This document shows positions 1 through 11,094 of a stretch of DNA of 64,000 nucleotides, one piece after another. The translations under genes and the position numbers were made by a program. Numbering within the stretch: position 1 is the first letter of the stretch; each line of letters opens with the position of its first letter. Location of the stretch: the NCBI RefSeq assembly GCF_019059575.1, contig NW_024881530.1:682001-746000 (forward strand), written 5' to 3'. The DNA comes from Amphibalanus amphitrite (taxonomy: Eukaryota; Arthropoda; Thecostraca; Balanomorpha; Balanidae). Under the pieces are notes generated by a model that saw only the letters and a program-made list of their open reading frames with translations, did not search any database and was not told the origin of the DNA.

Positions 1-477
1 GGGGCTACCAATTAAATTTGGGTGAATACATGAAATGTGAACGTAATGCGAGCAAGGATGTGAGAATGATGACGCATGAATCTTAGAGTAAGGCCGATAG
101 GAATTTGGTAGAATTCGGTTATGGCAGTCGAACAAATGATTCTCGAGGGCAACTAAACTAGCAACGCTAATACGAACTAAGCGGGCAATTTTTGTAATGG
201 GGAGGCCAGTGATATAGGAATGGGTGACTGGACGAATGATCACATTCAATTAATCAATGTAATTACCACCCATATGTTTGGCAGTGGTCATCGGGACTTC
301 GAATGCCCTGTCCTTCACCTGCCCAACTGTGCTGCAAACCCAGCTGATCGGATCCCTCTATCCCTAATCCGAGCAGTGAAGAAGCATCTCGTGCATCATG
401 GTCTATACAATGAACAGAATCATCAAGCCTCCAATTTAAAAAGCATCTTCCATCAGATGTATTTGTATGCAAGGTGG

Positions 478-610
478 ATCTAGATCTACATCTCTCCCAG
501 GTGGACGTCATCTCAGATCTCTATCTGTATCTAGATCCCTATAAGGATACCTACATCTAGATCAGGATCTCATCACTATCTGGATCCCTCCCTATAGCTA
601 TCTCAGGATC
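478..610. repeat. GATC-rich degenerate repeat
   Basis: The words atctagatc, gatctc and gatcc recur every 6-15 bases. The same vocabulary returns at 1083-1257 and 17455-17665, so this looks like a degraded tandem family rather than chance. Confidence 0.5.
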
Positions 611-1082
611 TCTTCAACGACCCTCAAGTTCCCCATCACCAGCTCTACTATCGAGTTCATTACAGCAGCAAATAGCTCTGTTCTTCTACCACCAGCTGAA
701 CGACAGCGGACTGCGGTGTTTGATGACCCGCAAGATGCAGCTATTTACCCTTTATTTTCTTCTTCTTTTCTTCATTCCCTTGCTACAAAATCGAAAAACC
801 GGTTTCAGAATAAGCTAATCTAAAGGTGATAAATTTGTTTGCAATAGCCCAATACATAATCCTACATGTGCTTGCTAATTTTTGCACGAAAATTGTTACA
901 GTTGAGACTTGGACTGGGTAGGTATACGATGCAAAATAATCCAAGCATTGGTGCAAGAGGATTTTGGTGCAAGGTGCCTCTGTTTTAGTAATTCTATGTG
1001 ATTGCACGTCATAAATCATAGTTTTGTGGCACTTATTGACAATGATAACCTTGAAAACATTATTTCAAAAGTTGTACATGGT

Positions 1083-1257
1083 TGGATCCACCCGCGTCAT
1101 AGATCCATGTTCTTGGTTTATTGTCAAAGACTCAAATCCTATGATATCATAGATCCAGCATACTTTTTCACTCGGGATCCGGTGGGATTACCTATAGATC
1201 TTAACTAGCAGTTTCCTTCGAGATCCACTGAGAGCATAGATCCATCACTTAGATCCA
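1083..1257. repeat. GATCC-rich degenerate repeat
   Basis: Repeated gatcca/gatccg words (for example catagatcca, several times) occur in an AT-rich background. It resembles the patch at 17455-17665. Confidence 0.45.
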
Positions 1258-1699
1258 TGCATATGTCTGGTGTATAGCAGCAGCCAAAAGTGCTTCAAAA
1301 CTCTTGAAGAGTGCAGTGGGAGGTGTCGCAATTCTGCAGGCACGTGTCCGAAAACCGGGGACAATTTCCTGCTCCGAGCTGAGTCGTTGAGTCGTGCGCT
1401 GCCCGAAACGCTCGTCAATCGTCATCTGCAAAATACGCTGTAAATTTTTGCGAACACAAGTGATATGTTCTCAGAATAAACCAATATTATCTAAAATACT
1501 CTATCTGCCCATACTATGATCGTCGTGCTGAGGGTAATCGTTTTTTCGTAATTCGAAATAAAATGCGTCAGTCTTTAGTGAATACCTATCCCTGTATTGC
1601 GGCACGAAAATTATGTCTAATGAGATATGATGGCCTTATTTGATAACATGAATTTTGAATACACTTGCCATTAATATAATCGTGAAATAAACTTCCAGT

Positions 1700-2204
1700 T
1701 TAAAGGGACTATCCCACCTTCTAAAATGTTGTTAAAACCAGTTAAATTGTGCCCGACTTTATAGATTGGATGACCAGGAACACGGTTCTGGCATTTATTT
1801 TTCATTAAACATCTTAGGCTTCCCATATTCCAAACACAAACTTTCAAATATGTGACGTCACAGCCCAAAATTACCTCCTTCCCCAGGCCACATTACTGTC
1901 ATAAAGCTGATTCTTTTTACTCTGTAGGCACCACAACAAAGTTCAGACCAAGTTTTAAGCGATTTTTCAACGAACAAACCCATTTAAATCAGAATGACTA
2001 AACGAGGTGACGTCATACTAACGGTCGCTCCATGTTGAAGATAGGGCCTTCTACAAGGCCCATTTTCAAATGAAGGGAACGAATTTCTTCAACACCAAGA
2101 GGCCGCGGGGGTTGCAACCTAGATAGATAGTGGTTTCTGAACCTCGCCGCAAACTTGGCTATCTCAACTCAAACCCCATGTTAAAGGTGGGATAGTCCCT
2201 TTAA
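1700..2204. mobile_element. TTAA-ended foldback MITE, copy 1
   Basis: The ends are perfect inverted repeats: TTAAAGGGACTATCCCACC at 1700 and its reverse complement ending at 2204. Both ends carry TTAA, which may be a target duplication of a TTAA-specific transposase. The 505-bp interior has no ORF of note. A diverged relative lies at 57082-57556, sharing the termini and the sub-terminal words ctatctcaactcaaa and catgttaaaggtggga. The superfamily is not certain: TTAA suggests piggyBac-like mobilisation, but the next bases are not the usual piggyBac CCY. Confidence 0.8.
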
Positions 2205-2926
2205 GACAGTGTTTGACGTAAGAGGTTACCTATAGGTATGCATCAATTTACTCATTCTGGCGAAAGGCGAAAGTTCTTTCGTTTCATTTTATTTCAACAT
2301 GGCAAACCAGCGGCCTTGGAAAGCCACGACCTAACACTGACAAGCAAAAACAGGGCGATTTTTACCCGCACAATAATGTCACAAATAACTGATCCGTCTA
2401 CTCATCAACAGTAGACTCACCTGTCGGACAATACCAAGAACCGGCAACTGCACTAATAAATTCTTTGAACCAGCATGCTTACGTCAATTCGTTCGAATGG
2501 TTCAAGCATCTTATGCCGTTCCGCACTGTTTGCTTCTTTGTTTACTTTGGGTTTCTGATAAATGTAGGTACGGAAACAGTCAATCAGCCCATATCCATAA
2601 TGTTCGCGGGACGGAGCTAGCTGGCCGGCATGGGTAAAATATATCCAGCAAATTTATAGCTAAACTCACTTTGGTAGCTTCTTCATAAGACAGTAATTAT
2701 ATCAATGCATATTATTGTACATAAAAATACTCGCAAACTTCAATTGAAAAAGAAAGGTGTCCGTCCTTAATATAAACAAAGAAACAATTCACACATAAAA
2801 ACCCAAAACTTATGCGCGAAAAAAGATGGAAATTGTTATGATAGGCAAACTAAAAGCACAAAATACTTAAGTGAGACTGAAGAGTCATGTCTTAATAGTT
2901 AATACCCAGGTAAATGCTTATTTGAA
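2205..2926. other. intergenic, nothing recognised
   Basis: AT-rich sequence without a supported exon, domain or repeat. Confidence 0.35.
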
Positions 2927-3138
2927 ATTGTTTTAACGGACTTTCACTGGGTAGTGGGTAAAAGTTATTATTGGTCCCGGTACTCCGACTTGTATTGAAA
3001 AGTCTTCGATGGGGCACACATAGGTTTAAACTGTTTTAAACCTATGTGTGCCCCGTCGAAGACTTTTCAATACAAGTCGGAGTACCGGGACCAATAATAA
3101 CTTTTACCCACTACCCAGTGAAAGTCCGTTAAAACAAT
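2927..3138. repeat. 212-bp near-perfect palindrome
   Basis: The left arm 2927-3030 and right arm 3035-3138 are reverse complements over about 104 bases with one visible mismatch (ttcgatgggg against ttcgacgggg) and a 4-base centre. This could be a foldback transposable element, or a recent inverted duplication formed at a replication fork. No coding content is visible. Confidence 0.9.
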
Positions 3139-3724
3139 CACAAAATACTTATTTCGGATAATATGAACGGTTGAATTCACAGTCTCATTCAGAGGCTCTG
3201 CAACCACGGTGGGGGTTGATGTAAAAAGAAGCGATTTTGTGTAACCCTCCCAATTCCTGAGTGAGGCGCAGCCCCTGGTCGCATTGGTCGAATGTTTACT
3301 TGAAAAGCAGGGGTAAAGCTGCACAGATGTCGTATGAACTTGTATCTATAGCACCCGAAAGCAAGTGCAAAAATTCCAAACCCGCTTGCCCAACTTTTAC
3401 TAAACATGGTATTTGAAAACAAAGTGCATTTAACTACGAAACCTTTTCACCATTTGGTTTAAAAATTCTCAACATTTAAAATATATGCAAACGAATCCTT
3501 AAATTTCGAGTAGAATTCACTCCACAGTACCTACTGTTTTACGTTTAGCAAGGTTTCGTATCATTTAGCAAAGGAAATGAAGCTATGGTGGGTTTACGTT
3601 AAAGTGCCATGCTCAAGAAGAGCTCATTTCATGGACGATCAGCGTATTTTCTACTTCAATGTTGTCCATTTTCGATGCCTGCTATTTGTCATTTGCAGTG
3701 CTCATGACCTAGTCTTCATAACTA
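3139..3724. other. intergenic, nothing recognised
   Basis: Short ORFs on both strands lack any supporting motif or splice context. Confidence 0.35.
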
Positions 3725-4417
3725 CCGGTAAGACGCCTTTTGGGGCAATAAAAGAGCGCACGGGAGAGTGAGCTCTGTACGTGCGCTAGTGCGAGTGGGT
3801 ACTTCCAGCTGACTTGCGCACAACACCATGCTTACCGGTCCCTTGCGGCGTGCCAGGTTTGAGCCCAATTGGCCAAGCTGTTCTTGAGATGTGGAAGCGG
3901 CACCCTGGACGTGCACACGTGGAAACTGGGCTAAAACTGACTTTCGCACAGCATCCTACTCGCCGTTCCCTAAACGTGTACCAAATTTGAACAATCGGCC
4001 CGACCGTTCTCGGAGATTTAAAAACGGTCCTTCTCCTTGCACGTGCGCACGTGCAGTAGCACCACAAACGTGACAATCCGTGACATGGATAAGGATATGC
4101 ATTGCCCGGTGGGTGCCTATGAACATCCATGCCAAGTTTCAGCGCAATCGACCCAGTAATTGCTGAGTTATTGTAATGGGAACAAACTTGACGCCTCTTC
4201 TTTTCGCCTCTTCTTCTTTTTTTTTCGAAGTTTGGTAGAAGGGATGCAGCTACCCTACAAAAATTACCGGAAGTCAATCGCCCAAGCGGTTCTTGAGATA
4301 TACATAAGCCTCACAAAAGCGTTTCAGGCCGGGTCGGGTCGGACCGGGCCGCTCACACCGATATTTTCCGTTACATTGAAAAGATTCGCGTCGCGCTTCG
4401 CGCTCGCTCGTACCTAA
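3725..4417. repeat. dispersed repeat, left copy
   Basis: It begins near acgccttttggggc and ends near cgcgcttcgcgctcgctcg. Phrases such as cagctgactt, gcacaacacc, accggtccct, ttctcgaga-like words and cacgtgcgcacgtgc recur with a spacing of about 120 bases. The same sequence, in the same orientation, reappears at 63745-64000 and runs off the window. It is a moderately diverged dispersed element with internal tandem structure. Confidence 0.7.
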
Positions 4418-7400
4418 TTAGATTCTGCAAGTTCATCTTTAAAAATGAAAATCAGCAAATAGTCAACTACTAATATCAGTGACCAGTGTAGATCTGGCCA
4501 CTCAAGCGATAAAAAAACACGTGATCTCGGCGAAATGAGAGTAAGCAGAAGCGTGGGGGCGGGACACATTCGATCTCATGCATGCACTCAAAACCCATTT
4601 TCTCGACATTGCATCGACTCATATACATAATACATATTCTCATACATTATTCATCAAATAGTCCCAATCAGCGTAGACCATGCGTGCAAAAAGCATTAGG
4701 TGGACGGCCCTACCGCAGGTCACTGTGCCGCCGACTGGGGAGATGGCCGGGGGCGCCGGCGGCCGTCGGGCCGGTGGACGCTCGCGGCTGACGAGTCCGT
4801 GACGGCCGGCGCTGCTCGGTGATTGGTGAGTGGCAGCACGGAGCGCCGGCCGCGGCGCCCGCACACGGGCCGCCCGCCGGACGCCAGCCGCCCCTGCACG
4901 GAGTGCGCGTCCGCCCGCCCCGCCCACCGCCGCCGCCGCCGCCCTGCACTGCCGCCATCTTGTCCGACCGCAAACAACACCCTACCGGCCAACCAGCCAC
5001 AGGCTGACGGGGTCAGTTCAACCCCCAGCACCCTCTGGTATCAGCTATCAACATAACCCGTGGATCGTGCAATCTTGCTCGGAGCCACAGGGATGGCAAG
5101 ACCATTTGACACTGATCCTTGTACCTAACTCATCACAAATCTCCACACTTTCATAAAACTAGAACCTGAAAATGTATGGCAGTCGTGACTGTAGCAGGCA
5201 GATCGTACCGGCATATGCCAGTTAGAAGCAGAAGTAGACCTACCACAAACCCGGCGGGACAAAAACCTGCTGCAGCCTTCCAAAGCTGGACAGAACCGGC
5301 GACAGCTCAAGTCACAAATAGGAACGGCACGACTCAGAAACGGAACGGCACGACTCCGAGCGTAGATATGACGATCATATATGTACAGTCGGACATTCAT
5401 AGGAAACATGGCCTGTGGCCAAATACTCTAGAAAGGGTGTTTTGTCGTAAATTCTAGGCGTCAGTTTCTGGCGCAGTTGCTGTCAGTTCTGTGAAGTGAC
5501 CAATGGCTTTGAAGTTCAATACAGAAATTGAGCGACTGCGTCACAAAACATGTGCAGTAAAACTGGATCCTGGTGATCTTCAAAAAAATAACTTATTCGC
5601 TGAAGTGTACATAGATCTATATGATATTAACGGCTAATCATTAGGAAAGCCGACTCAACATAAAGCAGCGTGCTCTCGACTAACAAGCTTTCACTCAAAG
5701 TAGCGGTCATAATCGGGTAAGCAATCCAACTAATGGCATGACCATTCATCAGCTTTAAAGTCGTGATCGGATGCACCAGTGCTTGCCTATTTAGTAAAGT
5801 CACAAAATTCCCTGATATTATGGTGGTAATTTCCTGATCGCCTTTTTGAAACACAATTAAAAAACCCCAAACATAATAAAACAGCTTCGATAGTTCGTGT
5901 GAATGCGAAATCTTTCGAAAGTGATTGCCGGATAGCTCGTTTAAATCGGCCATTCTTCATTTTCTACCGTCGACTGACAATAAAAATAAGATCAGGAAAA
6001 TTGATCTGATTCTATAGATAACCGATATAGAAAAAGCATGAATGCAAACGTTTAGCATTTTCTTGTGTTGAGGTCCCTTCTCCTTCGCTGAGGCGGACAG
6101 CGACGCGAGTTGATGCAATCGAACGGACCAGCAAAAAATCTAGCAGAGTATAACTTCAAAAGTCACACAAGAGAAGCTTCGAACTTTTCAAAAAAAAAAA
6201 ACCACGCACTTAGCATGTTAGTCGGTTTCCTTATCCTGAACTTATCCTGGAAGCGGTAGGCGTCACGTAGCCTGACGAGCAGAGTGACGCCGTACAGCTA
6301 CATGCACGCGCTAGGAAATTCCAGAGCATTCTTAGAAGTTGGTAGTTGCCTAACAACCTTTTGCTGTCTTTCTTGCGTAAACTCAGTCACGCAAAGCACA
6401 TTCTTTAATAATGCCCGGGATCCTGAATGGTGAACTGAAATCCAACATTTTTCACTCATTTACATCGACGTGACATCAGTCAACAAGAAATAAAACGACG
6501 GTAAAATGTAAGCGTAAAAGTAAGTCAATACATCATTCCATAAATTTCAGACCGAGTTCGGAATAACCCGCCGTATTCTCCACCGAAAGGTAAGTACCAT
6601 TGGCAATTTGCATGACAGTTGAAAGTTCACACCAGTAAGCTCCGAAATCAAAAGCATTTGCCGACACGTGGTGGAAACCAAAATAAGTAGCAGCTTTCGA
6701 TCGATCACCTCCTCGCCAAGAACTTTACCATCCATTGGGGAATCCGTGAGGAATAAAACGATATGAATTGAATTGAATAAATTCTTCTCAGAGAAAAAAT
6801 ACGGTGAAAAAAACTAAAAACGAAAGCACATTACAAAACATGCGTACCATAAACGAAAAGGGCTTAGGAAATATAGCCTAGGAGCAAACATTGGCGCACA
6901 TCAGCGATAAATCTTAGTTGTTGAAGTCATGAGCGAAAGCGGGTTATCAGTAATTCCAATTTACATCGTAAACGTTCGATTATCGAGTGCAAAAGGCGCC
7001 CGTGCAAATTTCCTATTGCCCTTAAGGATGCATAACAGCATACCATATGTCCATATCCCAAGTTAACGTGAGTATTAACTCTTAGTACTCGCCGAACCTA
7101 TCAGTTTTCTAGACACCTAAGCTTCGACAAACGAGGGGGCCGTGGAGCCCCGCCGTTTCGCCCCTAAATTAGCTGAAGACTCGTGGGGAAAAATAAGCGT
7201 GACCAGCATTACGAGACGCAGCGACTGGCCCCCAATCTAAGGTATCGTGTCAACTGTGACTCAAACCGGCGCCCCGTAGGGGAGGCCGAAACGGGCCCCC
7301 TCCTGTCCTTTCGATATCTCCTAAACAGTAAACTTCTGCAGATATCGTCACCAAACTCTCAGGACCCCTCCGAGCATCAATTTAACACATTGTGACCAAA

Positions 7401-7895
7401 CATTTTCCAAAGCCTATGATAGGCTGACCACAAATGACGTCAGAATTATGTCATGTTCTGCCAATTTTTCTTACCCCCCCCCCCCAAAAAAAAAGGTTTC
7501 GTGGGAAGAGCTGTCAGGCATACAGCTTTAAAGATACAGAAAAGTGTTTGAACATAAGAGATGTACTATTACTTATACTTATTATAGATCAATGATTCTG
7601 AGACGCAAAATATTGAAGGGAGGAGCCAAATGCCGAAGGAAATCCGACCGCCGCGCAAGCTTGATATGGAACAGAGTATAGTACCTGCCGTCTTCCATCG
7701 ACATACTAAATTTGAGATCAATACCTCTTTTTTGGAAATTTATGGCGAAAAAACTGTTCAAAATTGACGACGTCAAATTTTCAAACACAATTTTTAACTA
7801 TTCTAGACCAAGCAGCGCAAAACAAAAACCACCATGAGACTCCTCGTGACGAGCTGCATCGAATCAATACCAATTTTATGCAAAAATATCAACTT
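4418..7895. other. intergenic, no gene supported
   Basis: Apart from the GC-rich patch at 4690-4995 and a C-run plus A-run near 7470-7494, I see no supported gene. The ORFs in the GC-rich patch are low-complexity proline/arginine/alanine translations in several frames at once, which is typical of non-coding GC-rich DNA. Confidence 0.35.
4690..4995 (+). promoter_or_regulatory. GC/CpG-rich patch with YY1-like CCATCTTG, possible promoter
   Basis: An abrupt GC- and CpG-rich block in AT-rich DNA ends in GCCGCCATCTTG (about 4952), the YY1-type motif seen downstream of many transcription starts. The same CCGCCATCTTG-type word occurs at the putative starts near 39600 and 43240. No downstream gene could be identified, so the promoter role is an inference. 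Confidence 0.3.
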
Positions 7896-10239
7896 TAAAA
7901 TTTGACCTTATTTGACCTGACCTTCAGGCTTCACCAGAACGTAACCTAAACTGGCCCCAAAGGTCGCCTAGCCCACATACTCGCATCTGTCATGTAAAAT
8001 TGATCATAAAACATTTATCACACGACACTGGTTCATGTTGTGACCAGGGATGCGGAGCCGTGGAAATTTCAGACGGCTCCGGCTCCGGCTCCGGCTCCGG
8101 GTGAAATGTCATGGCGGCTCCGGCTCCGGCTCTGGCTCCGAGTAAAATGATCCGGCTCCGGCGGCTCCGGCTCCGGCTTCTACCAAGTACATCCCCTATG
8201 CGATCAATTAAATACGGGTGGAAGAAAAAAGGCGATGGGATTGGTACACGTTGCTTCTGTATTTGTATAACAAGGCTATTTTGAATACCACATTGTTTTA
8301 CGCCTTGTACTGTCAAACCGAGCTAAGTAAATAATTGTTTCCTGTTCTACTGTTATCTATGTTTCCTCTTAGGAAAAGGAGCCGGAGTCGCCCCCTTTTT
8401 TTGACGGCTCCGGCTCCGGCTCCGGGCAAAATATGCCGGCTCCGGCGGCTCCGGCTCCGGCTCCGGCTCCGCATCCCTGGTTGTGACCCTCAATGACCTG
8501 ACCTCTGTGACCTGACCAGGCAGCAGTGACCTCAAATAGCAAAATATGTGTTAGACAAACAAGTCTACATGGATGATTTTCAATAACGTGTCTTTTATTC
8601 GATTTTACAATTCATTTCTTATAATGCCTGTAAACGGTGAAAAATGCGACCTTTGACCTGAACTGTGACGTCATCGGTTAGAACGAGGTCAATGAAATTA
8701 GGTTACAGGGTAGTTTCCCGGTGCGGCTATCGAACACCATTTGAAATTTGAAAATCAGCCGGTAACTTTCCGAGATCTTGGAGAGGGGGGGGGGCGTTTA
8801 TTTGGGCGAGGTCAACTTAGGGCGTTGACCTCAGATCATGGTCAGGTCAAGGCCTCTTAGGCCACGAAAATGGTCGAAGGAGGTCATGTTGCACATAATT
8901 CGATTTAGCAGGTCCTTCTGAATCCATTGGTGGCTTTTCCGACTCGATAGCTAACTTTGATCAGTGCTATTGACGAAAAACTCTTGACTTTAGTGATGAA
9001 CTTAGTGATGTCATATATGACGTCACGCAAGGTCAACAATGCAAAATTAAATCATCGGACCTTGCAATGGCCAATGAATGTAGCCCATGTTCTTGAAAAA
9101 GTCTGAGATCATTTCTGGCGCCAGAATAAGTTTCCGCATTTCCCACATTCCCGGTCACGTGACCGACCTGACCTAGGGTGACCTTTATGAAATACCCGAG
9201 ATATACAAGTTGGTAGATCTTCAGTGAGCTTCATTTCCCTGCGAAGGACTGGCACTGAGGGCGTTGCGAGGTTGCGACATTTTACGACCATGCAGATTGC
9301 AGGGGTTGGGTATCTGCAATACCTGAAATACCCTTACCTGAAATGCAGTTGGCATCACAAGAATTGACCTGAATCAAAGGTAAAATGAGCCAGCTTTCAG
9401 CTCTCTATGGCCAGCATTTTCAGAGCAATCGCAAAAAATCGGCTGCGTGTGACAACTGCCCCCTCCCTCATCCGGGGAGGGTAAAACAAGGACCTTCTAT
9501 CAACCACCCAATATTTGCTAGGTTTCTTTTACGTTTATTTTGAATGACTTTAAGGCCAACGTCAACATTAAATTTCACGTGTAACTGGGCTCATATCAAA
9601 ACGTGTAACTGTGACATCAAGTCATGTCAAATAGGCTGGCTGGCCGTTTCAGGATGCCTACAAAGTGTTGAGACAGCACTGAACACACTAAAGCTGATTA
9701 AGAAATCCACGCGAATCCATAGCATAGTAAAAAATGAAAAGTGTAATACTCTCACCCATGTAAGTGTTTTGCAAGCCGCTAACGTATGGGAGAGGGGGTC
9801 CGTTGGACCCCTTCCTGCTTTTCGGCCCGTGTCGTGATGAGCTTCGTGAAAAAGCGAGCGTGTTGCCCCTGACGAGAGGAAGCCGATGTTTCTCAATTTC
9901 AAGGTCCTAGATCATTGGTTGACCTCCCAGGTCAGGTCAATGGTCCCAAAGTCGGGAAAATCGGGACTTGCTAGAACTTCGTTAACCCTCGCCGGCACAG
10001 GCCATTTCGCGTCCTTCGACGGCACAAGGGGGGGGGGGGGGGTTGGTTGGTTTGGTACGACCCCCCTCGCGTTTGGCCCCTGATCGAGCTAGAGCTTCGC
10101 GGAAAAAACGAACGAGCGTGTTGCCCGTCACGAGAGGAAGCCGATGATACCCAATTTTAAGGTCCTAGGTCATCGGGTGACCTTCCAGGTCAGGTCAATG
10201 ACCCGAAAACCGGGAAAGTCGGGACCTGTAAGAAAGTCG
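7896..10239. repeat. AGGTCA/TGACCT-rich repetitive region
   Basis: The hexamer AGGTCA and its complement recur throughout, as direct, overlapping and inverted repeats. Two neighbouring blocks (about 9830-9975 and 10085-10230) are clear copies of each other, sharing gagcgtgttgcccctgac, gagaggaagccgatg, aaggtccta and caggtcaggtcaatg. The hAT element at 8045-8479 is inserted in this region. Confidence 0.7.
8045..8479. mobile_element. hAT-type MITE with GGCTCC hexamer arms
   Basis: The terminal inverted repeats are CAGGGATGCGGAGCCG and its reverse complement. The element is flanked by a perfect 8-bp duplication, GTTGTGAC (8037-8044 and 8480-8487), the hAT hallmark. Inside the ends are long runs of GGCTCC (Gly/Ser/Arg-type simple repeat) and a central unique stretch. 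It has no transposase ORF, so it must have moved in trans. ORFs reading SRSRSR or EPEPEP across the runs are simple-repeat translations and not genes. Confidence 0.88.
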
Positions 10240-10905
10240 TAAAGTGTGGCTGCTAAGTAGTTTTCCGGGGTGCTGATCACGAATATGGTGTTAGTTTTGA
10301 TCAGAGATGATGTTTTTAAGCATTTAGACCAGGTCGGGTCAGGTCAGGTCAGGTCAACCGGTAGGGGTTGTGACGGGTATTCGTAGTACGTGTCAACCGA
10401 CTCTAACAGCTTCGTAACATGTTACGAAGGCACCAAAACTACTTCGTAAATGTTCAAATGGTTGCTAAATTCGAATTCAGCTCCAAAAGCTTGCCTAGAA
10501 ACATGTAAAACTCGAAAAAGTGAACCGAAGTCACCCGAGGTCACCAAAGGTCAATGACCTGACCTGACCTTCAGGTGACCTTGACACCCACCCTAATGAA
10601 TGGGATCAACATCAAATCACATGTTTGAACGTTTGAAACCACGAAAAGCTTGCAAACGCGCGGCTAATGCGAGCCGACATACGCCGAATCGCGATTCCGG
10701 CCAAACATGGTCTCGGAAAAGAGGTCACAGGTCAAAGGCCATTTGGGTCAGGGTCATGAAATTTTAAGGGTAGGTGTAAAATTGATCGATGCGAGGGTAC
10801 TGAAATTTTCGCCGCGATCGGCCGCTTTTTACGCGAGTTATTCGCGAAAAACCTTAGGGGGGGGGGTTGATGCAACCCCCCCCCCCTGTGCCGTCGAGGG
10901 TTAAT
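10240..10905. repeat. tandem repeat unit 1 (intact)
   Basis: This unit of about 670 bp aligns by eye with the next unit (10906 onward): shared blocks are atgttagttttgat, gggtcaggtcaggtca, catgttac.aggcac, ttaaatgttcaaatgg, gaggtcacaggtcaaagg, aaattgat and gatcggccgctt. It serves as the empty-site reference for the two LINE insertions in unit 2. Near the end, a G-run (from 10858) and a C-run (to 10890) form a small hairpin. Confidence 0.75.
10548..10560. promoter_or_regulatory. perfect AGGTCAATGACCT (IR-1) motif
   Basis: An inverted repeat of AGGTCA with one spacer base is the PAL-1 consensus for the arthropod ecdysone receptor/USP heterodimer (and FXR-type receptors in vertebrates). It lies in the tandem repeat and recurs at 16824. 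Binding in vivo is not shown. Confidence 0.4.
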
Positions 10906-11094
10906 TTAATTGATGTTGTTATGAGGGGTGTTGGGGGTCCTGATTACAAATTTCATGTTAGTTTTGATTAAAAGTGATGAGTTCATGCATTTGGGATAGG
11001 CCGGGTCAGGTCAGGTCAGGCCAACCAGTAGGCGTCTTGCTGTCTATCCATAGTGGGTGTAGTTGGTGTCAACGACCATTAACAGCTTCATACC

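Larger units (their letters stand above)
1..1699. other. intergenic, no gene supported
   Basis: Only short ORFs occur here and none shows domain signatures or convincing splice structure. The stretch includes two GATC-rich low-complexity patches that are listed separately. Confidence 0.4.

Noticed and set aside
4640..5156. Pro/Arg/Ala-rich ORFs on both strands as a gene
   Set aside because: Overlapping low-complexity frames in GC-rich DNA, without motif or splice signal.
7990..8535. EPEPEP/SRSRSR ORFs on the minus strand
   Set aside because: Translations of GGCTCC simple repeats in a hAT MITE.
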